From contig NZ_VYGV01000024.1 in the NCBI RefSeq assembly GCF_013387465.1, forward strand, positions 1,068 through 65,067: a stretch of DNA of 64,000 nt, written 5' to 3'. This document shows positions 33,613 through 42,668 of this stretch, piece after piece. Source of the DNA: Hydrogenophaga aromaticivorans. Lineage in GTDB: Bacteria; Pseudomonadota; Gammaproteobacteria; Burkholderiales; Burkholderiaceae_C. Position 1 is the first letter of the stretch. The number at the start of each line of letters is the position of its first letter. The translations under genes were made by a program, and so were the position numbers. The notes beneath the pieces were generated by a model. That model did not search any database. It saw only the letters and a program-made list of their open reading frames with translations, and was not told the DNA's origin.

Positions 33613-36459
33613 TCAGGCAGTCAGCGCAGGTGTGGCTTCGCCACCGCCGTAGCCGACGCCCGCGTGCAGATCGCCCCCCGCGCTCACCGCGACCGCGCAG
33701 TACTTGAACTCCGGGATCTTGCCGAACGGGTCCAGCGCAGGGTTGGTCAGCAGGTTGGCGGCCGCTTCGGCGTAGGCAAAGGGGATGAACACCGTGCCGG
33801 GCGGCATGCCGTCGTCGCGGCGCGCGTGCAGCGCCACCGTGCCACGGCGCGAACGCACCGTCACCACGCCGCCGGCCGGCACACCCAGGCGCGCCAGCTC
33901 GCTGCCGTTCAGGCTCACGGTGGGGTGGGGCTCCACGGCGTCCAGCACCTGGCTGCGGCGCGTCATGCTGCCGGTGTGCCAGTGTTCGAGCTGGCGGCCG
34001 GTGATGAGCACGAAGGGATAGTCGGTGTCCGGCAGTTCAGCGGCGGGCTTGAAGCCGGCCGGTACCAGTTGCACGCGGCCGTCGGCCGTGGCGAAGTGTT
34101 CGGTGAAAACGATGGGCTGGCCCGGGTCTTCCGCGCTCAGGCAAGGGTAGGTCACGCTGTCTTCGCGCTCCAGGCGCTCCCAGCTCACACCCGCGATCAC
34201 GCCGTGCATGGCCTGGCGCATTTCTTCGTAGACCGCGGCCACACCGGACTCTTCGCCTGCGTAGTTCCACGCGAGCCCGAGGCGTTTTGCGAGTTCCTGG
34301 ATGATCCACAAGTCGGGTTTGGCCTCCCCCGGCAAATCCAGAGCGCGCCGGCCCATCTGCACCATGCGGTCGGTGTTGGTCACCGTGCCGGTCTTTTCGG
34401 GCCAGGCGCTGGCGGGCAGCACCACGTCCGCCAGCCAGGCGGTTTCGGTCATGAACAAGTCCTGCACCACCAGGTGCTGCAAGCTGGCCAGCCCTTCGCG
34501 TGCGTGGTTCAAATCCGGGTCGCTCATGGCGGGGTTCTCGCCCATCACGTACATGCCCCAGATCTTCTGCGGATCGCTGGCGGGGGCTTTGGCCTTGTGC
34601 AGGATTTCGACCACGGTCAGGCCGGGCTGGTCGTCCAGCTCGGTGTTCCAGAACGCTTCGAACCAGTCGTGCACCTCGGGTGTGTTCACGCGCTGGTAGT
34701 TGGGGTACATCATCGGAATCAGGCCCGCGTCGCTCGCGCCCTGCACGTTGTTCTGGCCACGCAGCGGATGCAGACCGGTGCCGGGCCGGCCGATCTGGCC
34801 GGTGATGCTGGCCAGTGCGATCAGGCAGCGCACGTTGTCGGTGCCATGCGTGTGCTGGCTCACGCCCATGCCCCAGAGGATCATCGACGCCGGGCTGGTG
34901 GCGTAGGCCCGCGCCACCTCGCGGATGGTCTCGGGCGTGATGCCGCAGATCGGCGACATGGCTTCCGGCGTGGTGAGCTGCACCTGCGCACGGAGGGCCT
35001 CGAAGTTGTCCACGCGGCGGGCGATGAAGTCGGCGTCGGTCAGGCCTTCTTCAATCACCACGTGCAGCATGGCGTTGAGCAGGGCCACGTCGGTGTCGGC
35101 CTTGAACTGCAGGCTGCGCCAGGCGTGGCGGTGCAGGTCGGTGCGGCGCGGGTCGGCCAGCACGATCTGCGTGCCGCGCGCGGCGGCGTTCTTCATCCAG
35201 GTGGCGGCCACCGGGTGGTTGCTGGTGGGGTTGGAGCCGATCACCAGCACGAACGCGGCGTGTTCCACATCGTTCACGGGGTTGCTCACCGCGCCCGAGC
35301 CCACACCTTCGAGCAGCGCGGCCACGCTGGACGCGTGGCACAGGCGCGTGCAGTGGTCCACGTTGTTGCTGCCAAAACCGGTGCGCACCAGCTTCTGGAA
35401 CAGGTAAGCCTCTTCGTTGCTGCCCTTGGCCGAGCCAAAGCCCGCCAGCGCCTTTTTGCCGTGCGTGTCGCGCAGGTGCTTCAGGCCACCAGCCGCCGCC
35501 TCCAGCGCTTCGTCCCAGGTGGCTTCACGGAACACGGCGCGCCAGTCACCGGGCCGGGCCGTGGAGTTCGGATCCTTGGGCACACCGGCCTTGCGGATCA
35601 GCGGCTTCGTCAGGCGCTGCGCGTGGTGCGCGTAGTCAAAACCGAAACGACCCTTGACGCACAGGCGCCCCTGATTCGCCGGGCCGTCTCGGCCTTCCAC
35701 GGCCACAATTTTGTTGTCCTTGACCTTGTAGATCAGCAGGCAGCCGACGCCGCAATACGGGCACACCGAATCCACGCTCTTGTCCACGCGCTGGTCGCCG
35801 ACCAGCGTCTTCGGCATGAGCGCGCCGGTGGGGCAGGCCTGCACACATTCACCACAGGCCACGCAACTGCTCTCGCCCATGGCGTCACCGAGATCAAACA
35901 CGATCTGCGCATGACCACCGCGGTAGGCCACGCCGATCACGTCGTTCATCTGCGTTTCGCGGCAGGCGCGCACGCAGCGCGTGCACTGGATGCAGGCGTC
36001 CAGGTTCACCGCCATGGCCGGGTGACTCAGGTCGGGCGCCGGCGCGGGCGCGCGCAGCGCTTTCAGTTCGGGGCGCGCCGTCACGCCCAGGGCGTTCGCC
36101 CAGTGGCTGAGTTCGCCGTGAGGCTGCTCGCCTTGCTCGTCGGCCCACTTGTGGCCCGCGTCGGGCCGGTCGGCCAGCAGCAACTCCAGCACCAGCTTCT
36201 GGCTCTTCAGGGCGCGCTCGCTCTTGGCCTTCACCTCCATGCCGTGCGTGACCGTGCGGCAGCACGACGGCGCGAGCGTGCGCTCGCCCGCCACCTCGAC
36301 CACGCAGGCACGGCAGTTGCCGTCGGCGCGCAGCCCGTCGGAAAAACACAGGTGCGGGATGTCCACGCCGTGGCGCTGCGCGGCCTTGAGCACGGTCTCG
36401 CCCGCCTGGGCCTGCAGTTCGACGCCGTCGAGCTTGAAGGAAATGGTGGAAGTTCTCAT
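33613..36459 (-). CDS. fdsA: NAD-dependent formate dehydrogenase, molybdenum catalytic subunit (FdsA)
   Basis: A 948-residue cytoplasmic catalytic subunit oxidising formate to CO2. The N-terminus has a [2Fe-2S] ferredoxin domain (HLCFSDGLRADGNCRACVVE), then the His-Cys-type cluster region, two [4Fe-4S] motifs (CIQCTRCVRAC and CVACGECVQACP) and the CPYCGVGC cluster of the molybdopterin core. The active-site Cys lies in CTRLCHASSV, so cysteine and not selenocysteine is used. Length matches FdsA (~950). The ATG at 36459 overlaps the upstream stop by four bases (ATGA), so translation is coupled. No fdsC, fdsD or fdhD follows; the next gene is convergent rhlE. Confidence 0.93.
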   Translation of the reverse strand: MRTSTISFKLDGVELQAQAGETVLKAAQRHGVDIPHLCFSDGLRADGNCRACVVEVAGERTLAPSCCRTVTHGMEVKAKSERALKSQKLVLELLLADRPDAGHKWADEQGEQPHGELSHWANALGVTARPELKALRAPAPAPDLSHPAMAVNLDACIQCTRCVRACRETQMNDVIGVAYRGGHAQIVFDLGDAMGESSCVACGECVQACPTGALMPKTLVGDQRVDKSVDSVCPYCGVGCLLIYKVKDNKIVAVEGRDGPANQGRLCVKGRFGFDYAHHAQRLTKPLIRKAGVPKDPNSTARPGDWRAVFREATWDEALEAAAGGLKHLRDTHGKKALAGFGSAKGSNEEAYLFQKLVRTGFGSNNVDHCTRLCHASSVAALLEGVGSGAVSNPVNDVEHAAFVLVIGSNPTSNHPVAATWMKNAAARGTQIVLADPRRTDLHRHAWRSLQFKADTDVALLNAMLHVVIEEGLTDADFIARRVDNFEALRAQVQLTTPEAMSPICGITPETIREVARAYATSPASMILWGMGVSQHTHGTDNVRCLIALASITGQIGRPGTGLHPLRGQNNVQGASDAGLIPMMYPNYQRVNTPEVHDWFEAFWNTELDDQPGLTVVEILHKAKAPASDPQKIWGMYVMGENPAMSDPDLNHAREGLASLQHLVVQDLFMTETAWLADVVLPASAWPEKTGTVTNTDRMVQMGRRALDLPGEAKPDLWIIQELAKRLGLAWNYAGEESGVAAVYEEMRQAMHGVIAGVSWERLEREDSVTYPCLSAEDPGQPIVFTEHFATADGRVQLVPAGFKPAAELPDTDYPFVLITGRQLEHWHTGSMTRRSQVLDAVEPHPTVSLNGSELARLGVPAGGVVTVRSRRGTVALHARRDDGMPPGTVFIPFAYAEAAANLLTNPALDPFGKIPEFKYCAVAVSAGGDLHAGVGYGGGEATPALTA

Positions 36460-38276
36460 GTCGAAGCCTTTGCGCCAGCTGCCTGCACTTCGTGCGGAAA
36501 GTATTTCAAAACACAACGCATCGGGTTGGGCGCGGCCTGGCCCAGGCCGCAGATCGACGCATCGGTCATCACCACGGCCAGGTCTTCCAGCGTGAGCGCA
36601 TCCCAGTCGCCCGGCTGCGCCATCAAGGCCGCGGCTTTTTCGGTTCCGACGCGGCAGGGCGTGCACTGGCCACAGCTCTCGTGCGCAAAGAAACGCATGG
36701 CGTTGAGTGCGGCGTCGCGCGCGCTGTCGGCCTCGCTGAGCACCACCACCGCCGCCGAGCCGATGAAGCTGCCGTGGGGTTGCAGGGTGTCAAAGTCCAG
36801 CGGCTCGTCCGCCAAAGAAGCCGGCAGGATGCCGCCCGACGCACCACCAGGCAGGTAGGCGTAGAGCGTGTGCCCCTCGACCATGCCGCCGCAGTATTCG
36901 TCCACCAGTTCGCGCAGCGTGATGCCCGCCGGCGCGAGCTTGACGCCGGGTTGTCGCACGCGACCGCTCACGCTGAACGAGCGCAGGCCCGTGCGACCGT
37001 TGCGCCCAAAACCGCTGAACCAGGCCGGGCCGCGCTGCACGATGTCGCGCACCCAGTAGAGCGTTTCAAAGTTGTGTTCCAGCGTGGGCCGGCCGAACAG
37101 GCCGACCTGCGCGATGTAGGGCGGCCGCAGGCGCGGTTCGCCGCGTTTGCCCTCGATGCTCTCGATCATGGCGGATTCTTCGCCGCAGATGTAGGCGCCC
37201 GCGCCGCGCCGCAGCTCGATGTGCGGCAGCGGAAACGGCGGCTCGGCCTGCAGCCGCTCCAGCTCGGCGGCGAGGATGGCGCGCGCGCCGTGGTACTCAT
37301 CGCGCAGGTAGATGTAGACGGCCTCAATGCCCACCACCTGCGCCGCCACCAGCAGACCTTCCAGAAAACGGTGCGGATCACGCTCCAGGTAGGTGCGGTC
37401 CTTGAAGGTGCCGGGTTCGCCTTCGTCGATGTTGACCGCCATCAGGCGCGGTGCGGGTTGCTCGCGCACGATGCGCCACTTGCGCCCGGCCGGGAAACCG
37501 GCGCCGCCCAGTCCACGCAGGCCCGAGTCTTCCATGGCTTTGAGCACCGTTTCGGTGGTGCACGCGTCGGTCTGCACCGCCGTCGCCAGCGCGTAGCCGC
37601 CTTGCGCGCGGTAGGCGGCGTAACCCACGTACGCGGGCGCCACGTCCTGCAAGCCCGCCGTGATCACACAGGGTGCCACCGCCGCCGGGTCGAAGGCGCC
37701 GTCGTCGCGCGCAGCGGGGTGCGTTGTCACCCCAGACGCAAACGCGTTCTGCACAGAGGCCACATCGGCCAGCAATACGGGCGACTGCCCCACCACCGCC
37801 ACCGGCGCCTGCTCGCAGCGGCCCACGCAGGGCGCGGGGATCACGCGCACATCTGGACCCAGGATCGCGGGCAATTTCGCCAGCAGGGCCTGCGCACCGG
37901 CCATGGCGCAACTCAGCCCGTCGCACACGCGCACGGTGAGCGCGGCCGGCGTGTCACCCTCGCGCAGCACCTCGAAGTGGTGGTAGAAGCTCGCGACCTC
38001 GAACACCTCGGCCATGGACAGGCGCATTTCGGCCGCCAGCGCCACCAGGTGGCGCTCCCACAGGCCGCGGTGCGCATCGTTGAGCGCGTGCAGGTGTTCG
38101 ATCAGCCGATCGCGCCGGTGCGGACCGGTGCCGATCAGGGCGCGCACCTCGGCGCGCGATGCGTCATCGGGCTGCCGGCCCTTGAGCTGGCCGCGGCGCC
38201 GCAGCTGGGCACGCAGGGCATCGGGTGTGGCCACGGGGACCGCGGTGGGGGTTGGCAATGGGCTGGAGGCAATCAT
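36456..38276 (-). CDS. Fused formate dehydrogenase gamma-beta subunit (FdsG-FdsB)
   Basis: A 606-residue diaphorase subunit that passes electrons from formate to NAD+. Residues ~20-185 are a FdsG/NuoE-like thioredoxin-fold domain with [2Fe-2S] cysteines in VCDGLSC and APCVGRC. The remainder is FdsB/NuoF-like: GLRGLGGAGFPAGRKW for FMN, NIDEGEPGTFKDRTY for NADH, and a [4Fe-4S] site in ESCGQCTPCRVGTEK with CGLGQ. In characterised Fds enzymes G and B are separate chains. I chose the ATG at 38276 because an extended start at 38372 would translate the likely control region. It is followed by coupled fdsA. Confidence 0.88.
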   Translation of the reverse strand: MIASSPLPTPTAVPVATPDALRAQLRRRGQLKGRQPDDASRAEVRALIGTGPHRRDRLIEHLHALNDAHRGLWERHLVALAAEMRLSMAEVFEVASFYHHFEVLREGDTPAALTVRVCDGLSCAMAGAQALLAKLPAILGPDVRVIPAPCVGRCEQAPVAVVGQSPVLLADVASVQNAFASGVTTHPAARDDGAFDPAAVAPCVITAGLQDVAPAYVGYAAYRAQGGYALATAVQTDACTTETVLKAMEDSGLRGLGGAGFPAGRKWRIVREQPAPRLMAVNIDEGEPGTFKDRTYLERDPHRFLEGLLVAAQVVGIEAVYIYLRDEYHGARAILAAELERLQAEPPFPLPHIELRRGAGAYICGEESAMIESIEGKRGEPRLRPPYIAQVGLFGRPTLEHNFETLYWVRDIVQRGPAWFSGFGRNGRTGLRSFSVSGRVRQPGVKLAPAGITLRELVDEYCGGMVEGHTLYAYLPGGASGGILPASLADEPLDFDTLQPHGSFIGSAAVVVLSEADSARDAALNAMRFFAHESCGQCTPCRVGTEKAAALMAQPGDWDALTLEDLAVVMTDASICGLGQAAPNPMRCVLKYFPHEVQAAGAKAST

Positions 38277-38347
38277 GGGCTGGTGGTGGTTCGCGCCGGG
38301 CGCTCGGGTCGCGTGGACAATGGTCGCTTGCGCGGCGGCACTTGGCA

Positions 38348-38377
38348 ATATGAGTCGGGTCGCCACAGCCATATGAG
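38348..38377. promoter_or_regulatory. Direct repeat between formate dehydrogenase genes and divergent regulator
   Basis: ATATGAG occurs at 38348-38354 and 38371-38377, 23 bases apart (about two helical turns), within the 125-base divergent region. It is a candidate operator for the ModE-like regulator encoded from 38402, possibly controlling both directions. No independent copy was found in the window. Confidence 0.35.
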
Positions 38378-38401
38378 CCGCGCCGCATAAAGTTGCCCAC
38401 G

Positions 38402-39472
38402 ATGAAAAAAATCACCATCAAACCGGTCTGGACCATCCAGGGCGCCGACAACGTGGCCCTGTCGCCGCGGCTGATCGAGCTGCTGAGCGCGGTGCACCAG
38501 GAAGGCAGCCTGCTCGCCGCCTGCCAGCGCCTGGGTCTGTCGTACCGCCACGGCTGGGACCTGGTGCGCGCGGGCGAAGCCCACTTCAACACCACGCTGC
38601 TGCACATGGAACGCGGCAAGGGTTCCACCCTGTCGCCGCTGGCCGAAAAACTGGTGTGGGCCGATCACCGCATCCTGGCGCGCCTGCAGCCCATCCTCGA
38701 CTCCATCGCTTCGGAGCTGGCCACGGAGATTGCCCGCGTGTCGCCCACCGGCGGGCAGGCCTTCCGCATCCACGCCAGCTACGGCTTCTCCATCGAAAAA
38801 CTGGTGGAGTCGCTGATGGCCGAGGGCGTTCCGATCGAGCGCCGTTACGCCACCAGCACCGCCGCCGCCGCGGCCCTGCGCGACGGCGCCTGCGACGCCT
38901 GCGGCATCCACATCCCCATCGGTTCGCAGCAGCCGCGAGCGCTGGCGCACTACGCGCAGTGGCTCGACGGCGAAGACCTGCGGGTGATCGACATCGCCAC
39001 GCGGCGCCAGGGCCTGATGGTCGCGCCGGGCAACCCGCGCAAGATCTACGACCTGCAGGACCTGACCCGCGCCGACGTGAAGTTCATCAACCGGCCGGCG
39101 GACTCGGGCACGCGGTTCCTGCTCGAAGGCCTGCTGCGCGAAAAAGGACTGACCGACCGACCCATCCAGGGCTTCGAGCAGAGCGAAGCCACGCACGCCT
39201 CGGTGGCCGCCTACGTGGCCAGCGGTCTGGCCGATGCCGGCTTCGGGCTGGAGCGGCCCGCGCGCTATTTCCAGCTCGACTTCATCCCCATGGTCAACGA
39301 GCGCTACGTGCTGGTCTGCCGCGCGGCCACCCTGGACAACCCCGCCATGCAGGCGGTGAAACGCACGCTGGCCGACCCCGACTTCAAGCGCACGGTCGAC
39401 GCACTGCCCGGCTACGACGCGGCGCACTCGGGGCGGATCACGCCCTGGCGCGAGGCCTTCGCCAGCGCCTGA
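38402..39472 (+). CDS. ModE-like HTH regulator with periplasmic-binding-protein-like domain (FdsR type)
   Basis: A 356-residue regulator. Residues ~10-105 form a winged HTH like that of ModE or LysR proteins (LSPRLIELLSAVHQEGSLLA, ACQRLGLSYRHGWDL). The C-terminal ~230 residues are a binding-protein-like domain (PF12727 type) with IKFINRPADSGTR-like ligand segment and QGFEQSEATHASVAAYVASG. Its divergent position from the fds genes is that of the fds regulators of related bacteria, so formate- or molybdate-linked control is likely. The ATG at 38402 has no strong ribosome site; a TTG at 38393 would add three residues. Confidence 0.82.
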   Translation: MKKITIKPVWTIQGADNVALSPRLIELLSAVHQEGSLLAACQRLGLSYRHGWDLVRAGEAHFNTTLLHMERGKGSTLSPLAEKLVWADHRILARLQPILDSIASELATEIARVSPTGGQAFRIHASYGFSIEKLVESLMAEGVPIERRYATSTAAAAALRDGACDACGIHIPIGSQQPRALAHYAQWLDGEDLRVIDIATRRQGLMVAPGNPRKIYDLQDLTRADVKFINRPADSGTRFLLEGLLREKGLTDRPIQGFEQSEATHASVAAYVASGLADAGFGLERPARYFQLDFIPMVNERYVLVCRAATLDNPAMQAVKRTLADPDFKRTVDALPGYDAAHSGRITPWREAFASA

Positions 39473-39506
39473 GCACAGGCACCCCTCCGCTGGTTACAGT
39501 GCAACC

Positions 39507-40625
39507 ATGCAAGTCCCTGTCCCGCCCAACACTCCGCGTTTTGCCACCTTGATGGTGGCCACCGCCAACGTGCTCAACCTGGCACAACCCGGGCGGCATT
39601 TCTACGACGGCCAGGACCCCTACAGCCAGCACGAGTTCGACCGCAAGGTGGCTTGGCTCGGCGAGCGCTTCAAGGCGCTCAACGCCGACGTGCTTGCGGT
39701 GCAGGAAGTGTGGGACGAGCTCGCGCTGCGCGCGGCCGTGGCGCGCAGTGGCTTGCAATACGGCTTCGTGGGCGTACCCGGTGCGGAAAACGGCCCCGGG
39801 CAACAGGGCGCGCTTGGCACGCCGCGCGTGGGCATCGTGACACGGCTCAAGGTCGAGTCGGTCACATCGCTGACCGACTTTCCCGCCGCTGCGGTGGTGG
39901 ACGTGCCGGGCCTCGGACAGCACACCCGCTTCGAGCGCCCACCGCTGCTGGCCATCCTGCGCTTGAAGCACGGCCAGGAAGTGGCCGTGATCACGGCGCA
40001 CCTGAAGTCCAAGCGACCCAAGTACCTGCAGGACGCCGAGGGCCACCCGCTGGAAGACCCGGACGACCCGGCGGTGCAGGCCTTGGGCTCGCTGCGCTCG
40101 CTGATCATGCGCGCCGGCGAGGCGCTGGCGCTGCGGCTGAAAGTGGTGGAACTGCTGCACCGCACGCGCCTGCCGCTGATCGTCATGGGCGACCTGAACG
40201 ACGGGCCGCACAGCGTCACCACCCAGCTGATCGCCGCCACCTCGCAGGTGGCCTACGACAAGGGTGCGCGCGACAACGCGCTCTTCAGCGCCTGGGACGT
40301 GATGGGCGAGGCCGCGCTGCGCCGCGACGTGGCCTTTTCCCACATCCACCAAGGCTACCCCGAGGTGCTGGACCAGGTGCTCGTGAGCGAGGAGTTCGTG
40401 GCCACCAGCCGCTCATCGATCGGTGATGTGCGGCGCGTCGAGGTGTTCAACGACCACCTGTTCGAAGGCCGCGACCGCAGCCGCAGCGACCACGGTTTTG
40501 TGCGCGCGCTGCTGCGACTGCGACTGCCGGAACCGGCACAGCAAGCGGTGGGGGAGCGCATCGGTTCTGGTGTAATTGAGCGCTGGCCAAGTACCACTGA
40601 CCCCCATGAAACTGCTGCTCGCTGA
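39507..40625 (+). CDS. Endonuclease/exonuclease/phosphatase (EEP) family protein
   Basis: A 372-residue metal-dependent phosphodiesterase or phosphatase. EEP motifs are seen in order: VATANVLNL (Asn), DVLAVQEVWD (catalytic Glu for Mg), VITAHLKSKRP (His), LIVMGDLNDGPHS (Asp-x-Asn) and the end VFNDHLFEGRDRSRSDHGFV with the final Asp-His. No signal peptide, so it is cytoplasmic. Substrates in this superfamily range from DNA to inositol phosphates and cannot be chosen here. Its last 20 bases overlap the response-regulator start at 40606, suggesting coupling or a shared transcript with the two-component system. Confidence 0.85.
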   Translation: MQVPVPPNTPRFATLMVATANVLNLAQPGRHFYDGQDPYSQHEFDRKVAWLGERFKALNADVLAVQEVWDELALRAAVARSGLQYGFVGVPGAENGPGQQGALGTPRVGIVTRLKVESVTSLTDFPAAAVVDVPGLGQHTRFERPPLLAILRLKHGQEVAVITAHLKSKRPKYLQDAEGHPLEDPDDPAVQALGSLRSLIMRAGEALALRLKVVELLHRTRLPLIVMGDLNDGPHSVTTQLIAATSQVAYDKGARDNALFSAWDVMGEAALRRDVAFSHIHQGYPEVLDQVLVSEEFVATSRSSIGDVRRVEVFNDHLFEGRDRSRSDHGFVRALLRLRLPEPAQQAVGERIGSGVIERWPSTTDPHETAAR

Positions 40626-41268
40626 AGACGATGCCATGCTGGGCGACAGCATGGAAAAAGGCCTGAATCTGGCCGGGTTCACCCTGGACCGGGTGCGCGA
40701 CGGCCAGCATGTCCTGAATGCACTGGAAAGCCACACCTACGATGTGATCCTGCTCGACATCGGGCTGCCCAAGATCGACGGTCTGGAGCTGCTGCGCCGC
40801 ATGCGCCAGCAAGGTGTCGGTACCCCGGTGATGTTCGTGACCGCCCGGGACGCCGTTCACGATCGTGTGGCCGGATTGAACCTGGGTGCCGACGACTACC
40901 TGAGCAAGCCCTTTGATCTCGATGAACTGACCGCTCGCATCCATGCGCTCGCCCGCCGGCAGATGGGTCAAAGCCAGCCGCAGCTCCAGCTGGGCCGACT
41001 GCAACTGAACCCGATCGAGCGACTGGCACGGCTCGGCGAGACCGCCCTGGCGCTGTCGCCGCGCGAGTTCGACCTGTTGGAAATACTGATGCGCCAACCC
41101 GGTGCCGTGCTGTCGCTGGACCTGCTCGAAAAGCAGCTCTACACCTGGGGCAACGAAGTCACCAGCAACGCCGTCGAGGTGCATCTGCACAACCTGCGCA
41201 AGAAGCTGGGCGAGCCCTGGATCGTGAACGTGCGGGGCGTGGGCTACAAGCTGGTGCAACTCGCTTGA
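40606..41268 (+). CDS. OmpR-family response regulator (PmrA/QseB-like)
   Basis: A 220-residue DNA-binding regulator: receiver domain with acidic pocket AEDDAM, phospho-acceptor D51 (VILLDIGLPKIDG), Thr in FVTARD and Lys in LSKPFDLDEL; then a winged-helix OmpR/PhoB domain with LSPREFDLLEIL and VEVHLHNLRKKLG ending VRGVGYKL. The subgroup resembles PmrA/QseB. The following kinase gene starts inside its stop codon. A PmrA-type box lies 3 kb downstream, upstream of the 2OG oxygenase gene, a likely target. Confidence 0.9.
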   Translation: MKLLLAEDDAMLGDSMEKGLNLAGFTLDRVRDGQHVLNALESHTYDVILLDIGLPKIDGLELLRRMRQQGVGTPVMFVTARDAVHDRVAGLNLGADDYLSKPFDLDELTARIHALARRQMGQSQPQLQLGRLQLNPIERLARLGETALALSPREFDLLEILMRQPGAVLSLDLLEKQLYTWGNEVTSNAVEVHLHNLRKKLGEPWIVNVRGVGYKLVQLA

Positions 41269-42635
41269 GATCCATCCGGTCACGCCTTCTGCTCTGGCAG
41301 ATCTCGGCCCTGCTGTTGACGGCGGTGGTGGTCAGCGTTCTGATTTTTCGGCTCGCCTGGGTGGGGTTCAACGATGTGCGGGACCAGGGACTCGAACAGA
41401 TCGCACAGACCGTGCTGCGACACGATCCTTCGCTGGAGGCCAGCAGCCACCTGGTTCCCTCCCATGCCCAGCAGGATCTGTCCATTCTGGAAAAAAGGTG
41501 GTTTGCCGACGACGAATACCTTGACCAGTTCGTCAGCCAGATATGGAGCAACCAGGGCGGGTTGCTCTATTCGTCGTTACCGGAGGTGGGGCCGCCCATG
41601 CAGGCGCAGGGGCACCACATCGTCACCTGGCGCGGTCAGAGCTGGCGCCTGTACACCCTGCCGCATGCGGAGCGCGTGGTTCAGGTGGCGGTGACCACCC
41701 ATATCCGGCGGCAGCACTTCTACGTGCTGATCACCTGGCTCCTGATTCCGCTGGGCGTGCTGGTGCTGGTGCTGGGCCTGCTGATCCATCAGGCGGTGCT
41801 GCGCTCGCTGCGCCCGCTCGAAAGCATGCGCCGCGAATTGGGCCAACGTGATGTGGCCGGCTTGCGGCCGTTGTCCACCAGCGAACTGCCCAGGGAACTC
41901 GTTCCCCTGGCCGAGACCCTCAATCAACTGCTCACCCGCCTCGACACCCTGCTGGTCAACCAGCGGCGCTTTCTCGCCGATGCCGCGCACGAGCTCAACA
42001 CACCCCTGGCCGCCGTCAAGCTGCAGGCCCAGCTGGTGCGGCGCGCGCCCGAGACCGACCGGCTCATCGCGCTGGATGAACTGGATCGCGGCATTGCGCG
42101 CACCGGTCACCTGGTGTCGCAGTTACTGCTGCTCGCACGGCTGGAACCCGATGCGCGCCAAACCGAACGCTCGCTGGTGCAACTGGATGAACTGGTGCGC
42201 GGGGCCGTGGTGTCATTTGCGGCGCGTGCCGCCGAGCAGCACATCGACCTGGGCCTGATCTCTGCCGATCCGGCCCGTGTGTGGGGCGATGAGCAGGCAC
42301 TGTGCGCCCTGCTCGACAACCTGGTGGACAACGCCTTGCGCTACGCGGGGGAAGGTGCCCGCGTGGACCTGGCCTTGCGCGTGGTCGACAACCAGGCCGT
42401 GGTCGAGGTGATGGACAACGGGCCCGGCATTGCACCGGCGGACCGTGAAAGGGTCCAGGAACGCTTCGTCCGGCTGGATCAGGGACAGTCCACCGGCAGC
42501 GGGCTCGGTCTGGCCATCGTGCGAAGCATTGTTGAACGGCACAAGGCCCGGCTGGAACTGGGCACAGCGCCGACCGGGGGGTTGCTGGTGCGCATTCGCC
42601 TGGCGTTGGCCAAGGACACCACCAAGCCCAACTGA
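41265..42635 (+). CDS. Sensor histidine kinase (PmrB/QseC-like)
   Basis: A 456-residue membrane kinase, partner of the preceding regulator. TM helices lie at residues ~10-30 and ~152-175, enclosing a periplasmic sensor domain of ~120 residues. A HAMP-like linker leads to the H-box with H242 in FLADAAHELNTPLAAVK (HELN rather than the usual HELR). Then come the N-box LDNLVDNALRYA, G1 VMDNGPGIA and G2 GSGLGLAIV. The start is a TTG at 41265 that overlaps the regulator's TGA (TTGA), an unusual start that implies translational coupling. Signal unknown; QseC/PmrB relatives sense metals, acid or peptides. Confidence 0.88.
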   Translation: MRSIRSRLLLWQISALLLTAVVVSVLIFRLAWVGFNDVRDQGLEQIAQTVLRHDPSLEASSHLVPSHAQQDLSILEKRWFADDEYLDQFVSQIWSNQGGLLYSSLPEVGPPMQAQGHHIVTWRGQSWRLYTLPHAERVVQVAVTTHIRRQHFYVLITWLLIPLGVLVLVLGLLIHQAVLRSLRPLESMRRELGQRDVAGLRPLSTSELPRELVPLAETLNQLLTRLDTLLVNQRRFLADAAHELNTPLAAVKLQAQLVRRAPETDRLIALDELDRGIARTGHLVSQLLLLARLEPDARQTERSLVQLDELVRGAVVSFAARAAEQHIDLGLISADPARVWGDEQALCALLDNLVDNALRYAGEGARVDLALRVVDNQAVVEVMDNGPGIAPADRERVQERFVRLDQGQSTGSGLGLAIVRSIVERHKARLELGTAPTGGLLVRIRLALAKDTTKPN

Positions 42636-42654
42636 ACGCCGCACAGGGCGGCGT
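42636..42654. terminator. Short hairpin between convergent kinase and 2OG oxygenase genes
   Basis: ACGCCGC (42636-42642) and GCGGCGT (42648-42654) form a perfect 7-bp stem with a five-base loop immediately after the kinase stop. No T run follows, so termination is only suggested by position. Confidence 0.4.
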
Positions 42655-42668
42655 GGGACTGGCCGCGC

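Noticed and set aside
33664-36858. Open frame of more than 1000 codons on the plus strand opposite the formate dehydrogenase genes
   Set aside because: It is antisense to fdsA and fdsGB, is rich in His, Arg, Ala and Gly as expected from complementing GC-biased codons, and shows no domain. The minus strand carries complete cofactor motifs.
38277-38372. N-terminal extension of the fused FdsG-FdsB protein
   Set aside because: An ATG at 38372 is in frame, but the extra 32 residues lie before the conserved domain and would cover the divergent promoter and the ATATGAG repeat.
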